Shown: piece by piece, positions 22,801-31,579 of the stretch
How the letters are laid out: every line of letters begins with the position of its first letter
Numbering within the stretch: position 1 is the stretch's first letter
Source: CAVTBT01 sp963733065
Lineage (GTDB): Bacteria; Actinomycetota; Thermoleophilia; Gaiellales; Gaiellaceae
NCBI GenBank assembly: GCA_963733065.1
Contig: CAVTBT010000003.1
Location: forward strand, 62,001-126,000
DNA length: 64,000 nt
Direction of reading: 5' to 3'
The notes under the pieces: model-generated
Told to the model about the DNA's origin: nothing
Seen by the model: the letters and a program-made list of their open reading frames with translations, nothing else
The model's database searches: none
Position numbers and translations under genes: made by a program

Positions 22801-24297
22801 GTGACCGATCCGGCCGCCGTCCTCACGCCCGACGCCGTCGCCTTCCTCACCGACATGCAGCGCGAGTTCGGCGCCCGGCGCGAGGGGCTCCTTGCGGCGC
22901 GGGCGGCACGTGCGGAGCGGCTCAGGGAGGGGGAGCTGCCGGACTTCCTGCCGGAGACGCACTCGGTTCGCGACGGGGACTGGCGGGTCGAGCCGGTGCC
23001 GCCGGCGCTCCAGGACCGGCGCGTCGAGATCACCGGGCCGGTCGACCGCAAGATGGTCATCAACGCCCTCAACTCCGGCGCGCGCATGTTCATGGCCGAT
23101 TTCGAGGACGCGAACTCGCCGACCTGGGAGAACTGCATCGAGGGCCAGGTCAACCTCACCGACGCGCTCGAACGAACGATCTCGCTCGACCAGGGTGAGA
23201 AGTCCTACCGGCTGAACGACGAGACTGCGACGCTCCTCGTGCGGCCGCGAGGCTGGCATCTCGTCGAGCGCCACTTCGAGGTCGACGGCCGGCCGATCAG
23301 CGGCAGCCTCTTCGACTTCGGGCTCTACTTCTTCCGCAACCACGGCCGGGGCGGCCATTTCTTCTACCTGCCGAAGCTCGAGAGCCATCTCGAGGCGAGG
23401 CTGTGGAACGACGTCTTCGTCTGGTCGCAGGAGCGCCTGGGCGTCGCGCGCGGGACGATCAAGGCGACGGTCCTGATCGAGACGATCCTCGCCGCGTTCG
23501 AGATGGACGAGATCCTCTTCGAGCTGCGCGAGCACTCGGCGGGGCTGAACGCCGGACGGTGGGACTACATCTTCTCGGTGATCAAGAAGCTCGGCCACCG
23601 CCCCGAGTTCGTGCTGCCCGACCGGGCACAGGTGACGATGGCCGTGCCGTTCATGCGCACGTACTGCGAGCTGCTCGTGAAGACGTGCCACCGGCGCGGC
23701 GCCCACGCCGTCGGCGGTATGGCGGCCTTCATCCCGTCACGGCGCGATCCGGACGTGAACGCCGTCGCCCTCGCCCGGGTGCGCGAGGACAAGGAACGCG
23801 AGGCCGGGCAGGGCTTCGACGGCACCTGGGTGGCGCACCCCGACCTCGTTCCGGTCGCGCAGGAGTGCTTCGACGCCGTGCTCGGCGAGCGGCCGAACCA
23901 GGTCGAGCGGCAGCGCGACGACGTCTCGCCGTCGGCGGCCGACCTCCTGAACGTGGCCGCCACCCCGGGCGAGGTGACCGAGGAGGGTCTCCGGAACAAC
24001 GTCTCGGTCGGCATCCAGTACCTCGCCGCCTGGCTCCGCGGCTCGGGCGCCGTGGCGATCTTCAACCTCATGGAGGACGCGGCGACCTCGGAGATCTCGC
24101 GCTCGCAGGTGTGGCAGTGGCTGCGGCACGGGCGCGTCACGCGCGAGCAGGTCGACCGGGCCATCGACGACGAGGTGGCGAAGCTCGACGGGACGGCGGC
24201 CGTCGACGAGGCGCGCGAGCTCTTCGAGCAGGTCGCGCTCGGCGAGGAGTTCGTCGAGTTCCTGACGCTGCCCGCCTACGACCATCTCAGCGGCTGA
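22801..24297 (+). CDS. aceB: Malate synthase A
   Basis: Condenses glyoxylate and acetyl-CoA to malate in the glyoxylate shunt (498 aa). Recognisable blocks include MFMADFEDANSPTW, the KLESHLEARLWNDVF motif, IKATVLIETI with the catalytic-type Glu, GRWDYIFS, HAVGGMAAFIP and the C-terminal FLTLPAYDHL. Length is slightly under the 530-aa norm, shortened at the N-terminus, but all core blocks are present. Starts with GTG and is probably leaderless. No isocitrate lyase gene is in the window. Confidence 0.95.
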   Translation: MTDPAAVLTPDAVAFLTDMQREFGARREGLLAARAARAERLREGELPDFLPETHSVRDGDWRVEPVPPALQDRRVEITGPVDRKMVINALNSGARMFMADFEDANSPTWENCIEGQVNLTDALERTISLDQGEKSYRLNDETATLLVRPRGWHLVERHFEVDGRPISGSLFDFGLYFFRNHGRGGHFFYLPKLESHLEARLWNDVFVWSQERLGVARGTIKATVLIETILAAFEMDEILFELREHSAGLNAGRWDYIFSVIKKLGHRPEFVLPDRAQVTMAVPFMRTYCELLVKTCHRRGAHAVGGMAAFIPSRRDPDVNAVALARVREDKEREAGQGFDGTWVAHPDLVPVAQECFDAVLGERPNQVERQRDDVSPSAADLLNVAATPGEVTEEGLRNNVSVGIQYLAAWLRGSGAVAIFNLMEDAATSEISRSQVWQWLRHGRVTREQVDRAIDDEVAKLDGTAAVDEARELFEQVALGEEFVEFLTLPAYDHLSG

Positions 24298-24307
24298 GGA
24301 GGAGGCA

Positions 24308-24715
24308 ATGGACGAGTCGACGGCGGTCCGGGATGCATGGCTGCGCTTCTGCGATCGCCTGTCGGCGGGCGACGTCGACAGCTTCGACGAGCTCGTGTCG
24401 AGCCACCCGGCGACGGTGATCGTCGGCACGGCGCCGGACGAGCGCGTCACGGAGCGTGCGGCGCTGCGGTACGGCTTCGAGGCGGAGGGCATCGGATTCC
24501 AGCCGGCGAACCCGGTTGCCTACGAGGACGGCGCGCTCGGCTGGGCGATCGACGAGCCGACGTTCGTGTTCCCCGACGGCTCAGCGATGCGGACGCGCGT
24601 CACGGCGGTCTTCCACCAGACGGACGGTGCGTGGAAGCTGGTGCACATGCACGCCTCGGTCGGCGTCCCCGATGACGAGGTCGTCGCCTTGCAGCAGCGC
24701 TGGGGCACCGGCTGA
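24308..24715 (+). CDS. SnoaL-like/NTF2-fold protein
   Basis: A 135-aa protein of the NTF2 superfamily. The order helix-helix (VRDAWLRFCDRLSAGDVDSF), strand (TVIVGTAPDE) and terminal strands (VTAVFHQTDGAWKLVHMHASVGV) matches SnoaL_3/DUF4440 members. An AGGAGG Shine-Dalgarno sits 5 nt before ATG 24308. It follows malate synthase by 10 nt, so is likely co-transcribed, but a functional link is not evident. Small-ligand binding or isomerase activity are possible. Confidence 0.8.
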   Translation: MDESTAVRDAWLRFCDRLSAGDVDSFDELVSSHPATVIVGTAPDERVTERAALRYGFEAEGIGFQPANPVAYEDGALGWAIDEPTFVFPDGSAMRTRVTAVFHQTDGAWKLVHMHASVGVPDDEVVALQQRWGTG

Positions 24716-24723
24716 CCCCGGCG

Positions 24724-25062
24724 TCAGGCGACGCCGCTCTTGAAGGTGAGCTCGGTCGGCCGCACGTGCACGACCACGTTGTCGCTCCCCCCGCCGACGA
24801 ACCGCAGGTCGCAGCGGAAGTGCGTGTAGCCGCCCGCGTGCCGGTCGCCGACGCCGACGCAGTCGCACTCGCGCACCGACTGGCTCCGGCCATGGGTGGT
24901 GAACGTCGACGCCATGAGCTCGACCCTGAGCTCCTCGACCGTGAGCGGTGCGCCGTGCTCGCCGCCGTGGTCGTGGCGCACGCCGTCCCAGGCCCAGCCG
25001 CAGAGGCCGAGCAGCACGAACAGCCCGAGCAAGGGAAGAAGGCGCCGCACGAGGGCATCCAT
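24724..25062 (-). CDS. Small membrane-anchored or secreted protein
   Basis: A 112-aa protein, not recognised. One hydrophobic helix (VRRLLPLLGLFVLLGLCGWAW) spans residues 5-25, followed by a His/Gly-rich linker (DHGGEHG) and a beta-rich domain with CDCVGVG and FRCDLRFVGG, possibly one disulfide. ATG 25062 is chosen because the hydrophobic helix follows directly; an in-frame ATG at 25113 would add 17 residues. It is divergent from the aminotransferase. Confidence 0.6.
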   Translation of the reverse strand: MDALVRRLLPLLGLFVLLGLCGWAWDGVRHDHGGEHGAPLTVEELRVELMASTFTTHGRSQSVRECDCVGVGDRHAGGYTHFRCDLRFVGGGSDNVVVHVRPTELTFKSGVA

Positions 25063-25112
25063 CGTCCGGCCGGCGGACGGCGCGCAGCCCCCGTTCGGAT
25101 GATGGGCACGCA

Positions 25113-25118
25113 TACGAT
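25113..25118 (+). promoter_or_regulatory. Leaderless -10 hexamer for class V aminotransferase
   Basis: TACGAT, 6 nt, then ATG 25125. No Shine-Dalgarno. Confidence 0.5.
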
Positions 25119-25124
25119 CCGGCG

Positions 25125-26180
25125 ATGCGCGCCCCGGGCATGACCCTCGAGGAGGCGCAGGCGCTCTTCGAGCCCGCGGGGCCCTACCTCAACACCGCGA
25201 GCTACGGGCTGCCTCCCCGCCCGGCCTGGGAGGCGCTCCAGGCGGCGCTGGCGGACTGGCGCGGCGGCCGGACGACCTGGCACGGGTGGGCCGACGCGAC
25301 GGGCAGAGCACGCGAGCTGTGGGCCGGCCTCGCCGGCGTCGCGGTCGACCGCGTCGCGACCGGCGCGACCGTCGCCGAGCTCGTCGGCCTCGTCGCGGCC
25401 GGCGTGAGCGACGCGCAGCCGGAGCGCAGGCGGGTGCTAGCGCCCGAGATCGAGTTCACGTCGCTGCTCTGGCCGTGGTCGGCGCAGGGGTTCGAGGTCG
25501 TCGCCGTCCCGTTCGAGCAGCTCGTCGGGCGGATCGACGACTCGATCGGGGTGGTGGCGGTGAGCGCGGTGCAATCCGCAACGGGCGAGGTGGCCGACCT
25601 CCACGCCGTCACCGCGGCCGCCCACGCACACGACGCGCTCGTCGTCGTCGACGCGACCCAGGCGATCGGCTGGCTGCCGTTCGACGGCTCGCGCGTCGAC
25701 GCGGTCGTGGGCGCCGGCTACAAGTGGCTCGTCTCGCCGCGCGGAACGGCGTGGCTGGCGCTCGGCGACGGCCTGCTCGAAGTCGTGCGCCCACTGGCGG
25801 CCGGCTGGTGGGCGGCCGACGACCCGTTCTCGGCCTACTACGGTTTGCCGGTCCGCCTGGCCGCCGATGCCCGGCGCTTCGACACGTCACCCGCGTGGTT
25901 CTCCTGGGTGGCATGCGCCCCGGCGCTCGAGGTGCTCACCGGAGTCGGCGTGGAGGCGATCAACGCCCACGACGTCCGCCTCGCGAACCGGTTCCGCGCG
26001 GGGCTCGGCCTCGAGCCGTCGAACTCGGCGATCGTCTCGGCCAACGTGCCGGGCGCGCAGGAGCGGCTGGGCCGGGCCGGGATCCTCTCGTCGACGCGGG
26101 CCGGCAGCCTCCGCGCCGCGTTCCATCTCTACACCACCGAGGAGGACGTCGACACGGCACTCGACGCGCTGACGTCGTAG
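25125..26180 (+). CDS. Class V aminotransferase (PLP-dependent)
   Basis: A 351-aa fold-type I PLP enzyme resembling isopenicillin-N-epimerase/cysteine-desulfurase-like aminotransferases. It begins with YLNTASYGLPP and contains the cofactor Asp in VVVDATQAIGW and the PLP lysine in GAGYKWLVSPRG. The C-terminal domain has SSTRAGSLRAAFHLY. No cysteine desulfurase active-site loop is visible, so an aminotransferase, lyase or epimerase is more likely. It is monocistronic and probably leaderless. Confidence 0.9.
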   Translation: MRAPGMTLEEAQALFEPAGPYLNTASYGLPPRPAWEALQAALADWRGGRTTWHGWADATGRARELWAGLAGVAVDRVATGATVAELVGLVAAGVSDAQPERRRVLAPEIEFTSLLWPWSAQGFEVVAVPFEQLVGRIDDSIGVVAVSAVQSATGEVADLHAVTAAAHAHDALVVVDATQAIGWLPFDGSRVDAVVGAGYKWLVSPRGTAWLALGDGLLEVVRPLAAGWWAADDPFSAYYGLPVRLAADARRFDTSPAWFSWVACAPALEVLTGVGVEAINAHDVRLANRFRAGLGLEPSNSAIVSANVPGAQERLGRAGILSSTRAGSLRAAFHLYTTEEDVDTALDALTS

Positions 26181-26218
26181 GGCTGCAGAGGCGCGTCGTC
26201 GGTGCCGATACCAACGGC

Positions 26219-26554
26219 ATGTCCATGCGGACACTCGCCGTCGGCATCGCGATCGTCGCGCTCGCCGTCGTCGCGTGGCAGCAGCTGCGGCCGCGGGCCG
26301 AGGCGACGAGGGACGAGGCCGCCGACGACATCTCGACGATGCTCGCGACGACCGGCCGGGCCGCGTTCACGGGGGCGGCGGCGTCGCTCGAGATCCACCG
26401 CCGCGCGACGGGGAGCTACGCGGGCGCTCGCCTCGCGACCGGCGCCACGCTCGCCAGGGCCGACGCCGCGTCGTACTGCGTGCAGATCCAGGTCGGCGCG
26501 GAGGTCCACCACCTCGCGGGACCGGGCAGCGCGCCTGCCGCCGGCGCCTGCTAG
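26219..26554 (+). CDS. Small pilin-like single-pass membrane protein
   Basis: A 111-aa protein with one N-terminal transmembrane helix (TLAVGIAIVALAVVAW) followed by a soluble segment. The segment RRATGSYAGARLATGATLARADAASYCVQIQVG ends with a Cys-containing GAC terminus. The pattern of two cysteines (SYC and GAC) after an alpha helix recalls type IV pilin/pseudopilin C-termini, but no prepilin peptidase site is visible. The function is unknown. Confidence 0.55.
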   Translation: MSMRTLAVGIAIVALAVVAWQQLRPRAEATRDEAADDISTMLATTGRAAFTGAAASLEIHRRATGSYAGARLATGATLARADAASYCVQIQVGAEVHHLAGPGSAPAAGAC

Positions 26555-26559
26555 GGACT

Positions 26560-27522
26560 CTAGCGGCAGTCGAGCAGCACCTTCCCGAAGTGGTCGCCGG
26601 CAAGGCGCTCCTGTGCCGCCGCCGCCTCCGCCAGCGGGAACACCTCGTCGATCACGGGCCGCCACGACCCCTCCTCGAGCATGCGCCAGAGGGCGGCGAC
26701 GTCACCCGGACTGCCCATCGTCGTGCCGAGCAGCGAGCGCCACTCGAGGTAGACCTCGCGCAGCGGCACGGTCACCTCCGCGCCGCCGGTGCCGCCGAAG
26801 ACCACGATCCGGCCGCCGCGCTTCGACGCGCGCACGGACCCCGGCCACGTCGAGCCGACGGAGTCGAGCACGACGTCCACGCCGCCCCCGGTCGCCTCGC
26901 TCACCGCCGCCGCCCAGTCGCCCTCGTCGTAGCGGAAGCCGCGCTCGGCCCCGAGGCCGACGGCGCGCTCTATCTTCGCGTCCGACGAGGAGGTCACGAG
27001 CACGCGCGCGCCGGCCTGCGCGGCCAGCGGGACGGCGAACGTCGACACGCCGCTGCCGGCGCCGAGCACGAGCACGGTCTCCCCCGCACGAACCCCGCCG
27101 ACGGTGAACAGCGCGCGGTAGGCGGTCACGGCCGCGAGCGCGAACGCACCGGATTCCTCCCACGACCAGCCGGCCGGCCGGGGCGCGACGTTCTCCTCCG
27201 GAACGGCGACGAGCTCGGCGTACGTGCCGTCGGACGGCCCGCCCAGGATCTCCCAGTCCGCGCTCGCGGCGTGCTCGTCTGCGCCCCAGTGCAGGCCCGG
27301 GAGGATCACGACCTCCTCGCCCGTGTCGCGCCGCACGCCGGCGCCGTCCGATCCGGGGACGAGCGGCAGCGGAAACGGGTAGACGCCCTTCGAGACGAGC
27401 AGGTCCCGGCGGTTCAGGCCCGCAATGCGCAGCTCGACGACCACCCGGCCGTCGCGTGCCTGCGGGTCCGGAACGGTATCGAGCCGCAGCTCGCCGCCCT
27501 CGTGCACGCGGATCGCCCTCAC
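26560..27522 (-). CDS. Zinc-independent MDR oxidoreductase (quinone oxidoreductase-like)
   Basis: NADPH-dependent medium-chain reductase of 320 aa. It contains GLNRRDLLVSKG near the N-terminus, the VPGSDGAG strand, and the Rossmann loop VLVLGAGSGVSTFAV; the catalytic and structural zinc cysteines are absent. Start GTG 27522 has a GAGGGA-type Shine-Dalgarno; an in-frame GTG at 27549 overlapping livF is the alternative. It follows livF directly, so it is the last gene of the Liv operon and may act on the imported compound or its CoA derivative. Confidence 0.87.
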   Translation of the reverse strand: MRAIRVHEGGELRLDTVPDPQARDGRVVVELRIAGLNRRDLLVSKGVYPFPLPLVPGSDGAGVRRDTGEEVVILPGLHWGADEHAASADWEILGGPSDGTYAELVAVPEENVAPRPAGWSWEESGAFALAAVTAYRALFTVGGVRAGETVLVLGAGSGVSTFAVPLAAQAGARVLVTSSSDAKIERAVGLGAERGFRYDEGDWAAAVSEATGGGVDVVLDSVGSTWPGSVRASKRGGRIVVFGGTGGAEVTVPLREVYLEWRSLLGTTMGSPGDVAALWRMLEEGSWRPVIDEVFPLAEAAAAQERLAGDHFGKVLLDCR

Positions 27523-27545
27523 GCCGCTCCGTCCCTCGGGCAGCC

Positions 27546-28271
27546 TCACGCGACGAGCTCGACGCCCAGGTAGCGGCGCTGCGCGTCGGGATCGTTCTTG
27601 AGCGCCTCCGCCGTCGTCTCGGCGGCGATCCGGCCGGCCACCATGACGAGCTGGCGCTCGGCGACCTCGGTCGCGACGCCGAGGTTCTGCTCGACGAGCA
27701 GCACGGCCATGCCCTCCTCGACGAGCGTCCGGACGGTGGCGATCACGTTCTCGACGATCGTCGGGGCGAGGCCCTCGGACGGCTCGTCCATGACCAAGAG
27801 CGCGGGGCTCGTCAGGAGCGCGCGGCCGATGGCGAGCATCTGCTGCTCCCCGCCCGAGAGCTGCGTCGCGCCGATGCGGCGGCGCTCGGCGAGGCGCGGG
27901 AAGAGCTCGTAGATCTCCTTGATGGTCCATCGCCGCGTACCCTCGCCGCCGCGGCCGGGCCGGATCATGCGCAGGTGCTCGTCGGTGCTCAGGGACTGGA
28001 AGAGGCGACGGCCCTGGGGGACGTAGCCGACCCCGGCCGAGGCGATCCGGTACGGCGCCCGCCCGAGCTGCTCGGCGCCGCGGAACCGGACCGACCCGCG
28101 CGCGATCGGCATGAGGCCCATGAGCGCATTGCAGAGCGTCGTCTTGCCCATCCCGTTGCGGCCGATGACCGCGACGGCCTCGGCGCCCATCTCGAAGCTC
28201 ACGCCCTCGAGGATCTGGGCGCGGCCGTAGAAGGCGTCGAGCTCCTCGACGACGAGCAGCGGCTCACTCAT
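27546..28271 (-). CDS. livF: Branched-chain/aromatic-acid-type ABC transporter ATPase
   Basis: A 241-aa cytoplasmic ATPase. Walker A GRNGMGKT is at residues 37-44, signature LSGGEQQM, Walker B LLVMDEPS. The AILEGVSFEMG and LVEQNLGVATEV stretches are typical of LivF. Its ATG lies 8 nt inside livG, giving translational coupling. It is one of two ATPases of a Liv-type importer; substrates of such systems in actinobacteria include branched amino acids, amides and aromatic acids, so the symbol indicates subunit type, not substrate. Confidence 0.92.
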   Translation of the reverse strand: MSEPLLVVEELDAFYGRAQILEGVSFEMGAEAVAVIGRNGMGKTTLCNALMGLMPIARGSVRFRGAEQLGRAPYRIASAGVGYVPQGRRLFQSLSTDEHLRMIRPGRGGEGTRRWTIKEIYELFPRLAERRRIGATQLSGGEQQMLAIGRALLTSPALLVMDEPSEGLAPTIVENVIATVRTLVEEGMAVLLVEQNLGVATEVAERQLVMVAGRIAAETTAEALKNDPDAQRRYLGVELVA

Positions 28272-29046
28272 CGTGGTAGCGGCTGCCGAGGTAGATGTCG
28301 TGCACCATCTGGTTCGCGCGGATCTCCGCGGGCGTGCCCTCGACCACCTTCTCGCCCTCGTACATCATCGTCACCTTCTGGGCGACGGTCAGCGCGACGT
28401 CCATGTCGTGCTCGATGAGGATCAGCGTCACGTCCGGATCGAGCCCGAGCAGCAGCTCGGTGAGCTTCTCGCGCTCGCCGCGCGAGAGCCCGGACGCGGG
28501 CTCGTCGAGCATCATCAGGCTCGGCTCGGTGGCGCTCGCCATGCCGACCTCCAGCTGCCGCTGCTCACCGTGGGAGAGCGAGCCCACCAGCGTCGAGAGC
28601 TCCTGGCCGAGCCAGACGCGGTCCGCCGCGTCACGCGCGCGCTGCCTGAGCGCCGCGTCGCGGCCCGTCCGGAAGGGCCGCAGCCGGCCGCCCGCGCGTC
28701 CGAGGAGGGCGAGGTAGAGGTTGTCCTCGACCGAGAGGCCGAGGAAGAGGCGGGACTTCTGGTAGGTGCGGGACAGGCCGAGAGCAGGTCGGCGGCGCGC
28801 CGGCCAGTTCGTGACGTTGTGGCCCGCCACCTCGATCGAGCCCGTCGTCGGCTTGAAGTCGCCGGCGACGAGGTTGAACAGCGTCGTCTTGCCGGCCCCG
28901 TTCGGGCCGAGCACCGCGCGCCGCTCGCCGTGCGCGACGTCGAGATCGACGTCGCGCACGGCCTGGACGCCGCCGAAGCGCCGGCCGACCCCCCGCAAGC
29001 GGAGGATCGGCTCGGCGTTCGACGTGGTGTCGCTGACTTGCGTCAC
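28264..29046 (-). CDS. livG: Liv-type ABC transporter ATPase
   Basis: A 260-aa ATPase with Walker A GPNGAGKT (residues 47-54), signature LSHGEQRQLEVGMA and Walker B LMMLDEPASGLS, followed by the LivG-type Asp-His loop LIEHDMDVAL. It starts 4 nt after the binding-protein stop. It pairs with LivF to energise the LivH/LivM channel. Confidence 0.92.
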   Translation of the reverse strand: MTQVSDTTSNAEPILRLRGVGRRFGGVQAVRDVDLDVAHGERRAVLGPNGAGKTTLFNLVAGDFKPTTGSIEVAGHNVTNWPARRRPALGLSRTYQKSRLFLGLSVEDNLYLALLGRAGGRLRPFRTGRDAALRQRARDAADRVWLGQELSTLVGSLSHGEQRQLEVGMASATEPSLMMLDEPASGLSRGEREKLTELLLGLDPDVTLILIEHDMDVALTVAQKVTMMYEGEKVVEGTPAEIRANQMVHDIYLGSRYHDE

Positions 29047-29050
29047 GTTC

Positions 29051-30430
29051 CTACTTGATCGGTGCCAGCACCTTGGCTTTGCCGATCCACGGCAGTGAAC
29101 GCTTCGTGCAGCCGGGCGACGTCCGCCCCGGAGGCGGCGTCGACGAGCTGAACGTGCCGCCGAACGTCTGCGTCACAGCGGGGATCTGCAGGACCGTCTT
29201 GACGCCGAGCTTGCCGTTGACGACCTGCATCTGCTGGACGTAGTTGTCCGTGATCGCGTTGCGGTTCGCGTCGAGCTTGATGCTGCCGTAACCGGCCTTC
29301 GGCAGGGTCACCTTCCCGAGCGCGGTCTGCAGCTTCTTCTGACCACCGGAGATGTCGCCCTTGACGGACTCCAGCGCCTTGATCAGGCCCCACGCAGCGT
29401 TGTAGTAGTTGTAGACGAACACCGACGAGGCCAGGCCGCCGATCGACGGATAGATCCGCTTGATCGCCGACTCGTACGTCTTCGCGTTCGCCCGGGTGTC
29501 GCCCGGATACGTCGGGCCGGACGCGAACGAGCCGGCCACGCGGGTCGACAGCTCCTTGTACTGGAGCGGGTCGCTCCAGAACAGGTTGCCGATGAACTTC
29601 TTGCCCTGGATCGGGCCCTTCGCCTGCTCGAACGCCTTGAGCGACGGGGTCAGGCCCGCACCGCCCACGGCCCAGAAGTAGCCGTCGACCTGACTCGGGC
29701 TCGGCAACTGCCGCACGTACGACGAGTAGTCGGTCGTGTTCAGCGGCGGGTACACCCGCTTGCTGATCTTGCCGCCCAGTGCGCAGAACTCGGCGATGTG
29801 ACCTGCGGACGACGTCCAGGCGAAGCTGTAGTCGTCGGAGATCACGGCCGCGTTCCGCCAGCCGAGACGCTTGTAGGCGACCTCGCCGAGGCCGGCCGAC
29901 CACTGCGCCCCGTCGCTGTTGAAGCGGAAGAAGTTCTTCGCCCGCACCTTGAGCGTCGTGTCCTGCGCGCCCGAGGTGCCGTTGAGGAACGTCTGGTTCG
30001 GATGCTGCTTCGCGTAGTTCGCGACGGCGATGCCCTCGTCGCCCGACAGCGGGCCGATGAGGATGTCGGCGTCGAGCCGCTCCATCAGGCGACGCGTCTC
30101 GGCGAGCGCCTTGGGAGCGGTGTCGTTCGAGCAGCCGTAGCCGACGATGCGGACGTCCCGCCCGCCGACCTTGATGCGGGTCATGCCCGCCGACGGCTTG
30201 GTGCGCTTCGTCGGCTTGCCGCCCGCGAACTGCGCGAACGCCGCCTGTGCGCCACCGATGTCGGCCTCGTAGAAGGAGCCGAAAGCGCCTTCACAGTCCG
30301 ACAAGATGGCCAGGCGGATGGGCGCGGTGCCACCGCCGGTCGCCGTGGTCGCCAGCACCGAGGCGGTGACCGCCACGAGTGCAACGAGCGACAACACGGC
30401 CTTCCAGCGGGACGCTTTGCCACGACTCAT
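29051..30430 (-). CDS. livJ: Liv-type substrate-binding protein
   Basis: Extracytoplasmic binding protein of 459 aa. An N-terminal signal (KAVLSLVALVAVTASVLATTATGG) follows basic residues, and ATG 30430 has a GGAGGG Shine-Dalgarno 6 nt upstream. The mature part is a type I periplasmic-binding fold: RLAILSDCEGAFGSFYEADIGG, ILIGPLSGDEGIAVANYA, DGYFWAVGGAGLTPSLKAF. The cleavage site has no lipobox Cys. A long gap (about 100 nt) separates it from livM, and a solo Shine-Dalgarno-like sequence lies there. Confidence 0.9.
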   Translation of the reverse strand: MSRGKASRWKAVLSLVALVAVTASVLATTATGGGTAPIRLAILSDCEGAFGSFYEADIGGAQAAFAQFAGGKPTKRTKPSAGMTRIKVGGRDVRIVGYGCSNDTAPKALAETRRLMERLDADILIGPLSGDEGIAVANYAKQHPNQTFLNGTSGAQDTTLKVRAKNFFRFNSDGAQWSAGLGEVAYKRLGWRNAAVISDDYSFAWTSSAGHIAEFCALGGKISKRVYPPLNTTDYSSYVRQLPSPSQVDGYFWAVGGAGLTPSLKAFEQAKGPIQGKKFIGNLFWSDPLQYKELSTRVAGSFASGPTYPGDTRANAKTYESAIKRIYPSIGGLASSVFVYNYYNAAWGLIKALESVKGDISGGQKKLQTALGKVTLPKAGYGSIKLDANRNAITDNYVQQMQVVNGKLGVKTVLQIPAVTQTFGGTFSSSTPPPGRTSPGCTKRSLPWIGKAKVLAPIK

Positions 30431-30529
30431 TGTCTGCCCTCCTTGGGTTCCGATCGTTGTTGCCAGCAAAGAACGCCGGTGCGTTCGGGTGCAACCGTGC
30501 ACGTAACTGCGGTGACCTACCTCCTTTCG

Positions 30530-31579
30530 CTACGCGCCCGGTTCCGCGGCGCGCGCCTCGACGGCGGGCTCGAGTGGGTTGTCCCGCCGCCCACGACCGC
30601 GGACGAGCGCGAGCGCCCGCTCCCACAGTCCCATGAGCCCGTCGGGCGAGACGAGAACGATGACGAGAAAGACCAGCCCGATGATTGTGTTGAAGCTGCC
30701 ACCCACCAGTGGGACTTCAACATCACGGATGTAGTTTGTAATCAGCACGAACGCGAACGCGCCGACCCACGCTCCCTCGATGCGGTAGAGGCTGCCGATG
30801 ACCGCCACGACGAGCACGTTGATCGTGACCGACAGACCGATCGACGACGGTGCGACGAGGCCGTCGTACCAGGCTGCGAGCACGCCCGCGAGCGACGCGA
30901 GAAACGCCGCGAAGGTGAACGCGAGCGTGCGGTGCAGCGGCACGTGGAAGCCCAGCGAGGACATGCGCACCGGGTCGTCGCGGATGCCCTGCAGCGAGAG
31001 GCCGAACGGCGTCCGCACGACCAGCCGGATGAGCGCGTAGACCGCGAGCGCGACCACCAGCGCCACATAGAACAGCCGCTTGGGCTCGTCGGCCGGGTTG
31101 CCGATCAGGCCGGGAAAGCGCGAGATCTGCACGCCGCCGAACCCCGAGAGGTCGGCGACCTGGCCGAAGAAGTAGTAGACGATGACCGAGAAGACGAGCG
31201 TCAGCATCAGGAAGTAGATGCCGGTCGAGCGGGACGCCACGAGCCCGAACACGAAGCCGACCGCCGTCGCGATGAGGATCGCCAGCAGGACGCTCAGCCA
31301 GGGGTCCCAGCCGAGCTGCAGGCCGCGGCTGCCCTCCTTCACGACCATGTTGCCGAGCGCGAACGCGGCGATCCCGTAGATCGCCACCTGCGCCAGCGAC
31401 ACCATGCCGCCGTACGCGCTCAGGAAGATGAGGCTGGCCGCCGCGATGCCGAGCCACAGCACCTGCGTCAGCACGACGTCGACGAAGTAGTCGGTGAACA
31501 GCAGCGGCGCGAGCGCGACCACCACGACCGCCGCGATCCCGATCCCGCGCTCCAGCCACTGGACGGCGGCGTCGCTCAC
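30530..31579 (-). CDS. livM: Liv-type ABC transporter permease
   Basis: A 349-aa membrane protein with about 9 helices (LLFTDYFVDVVLTQVLWLGI onward) and the permease loop GIRDDPVRMSSLGFHV near residue 213. The GTG start overlaps livH's stop by 4 nt. It forms the channel with LivH. Confidence 0.92.
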   Translation of the reverse strand: MSDAAVQWLERGIGIAAVVVVALAPLLFTDYFVDVVLTQVLWLGIAAASLIFLSAYGGMVSLAQVAIYGIAAFALGNMVVKEGSRGLQLGWDPWLSVLLAILIATAVGFVFGLVASRSTGIYFLMLTLVFSVIVYYFFGQVADLSGFGGVQISRFPGLIGNPADEPKRLFYVALVVALAVYALIRLVVRTPFGLSLQGIRDDPVRMSSLGFHVPLHRTLAFTFAAFLASLAGVLAAWYDGLVAPSSIGLSVTINVLVVAVIGSLYRIEGAWVGAFAFVLITNYIRDVEVPLVGGSFNTIIGLVFLVIVLVSPDGLMGLWERALALVRGRGRRDNPLEPAVEARAAEPGA

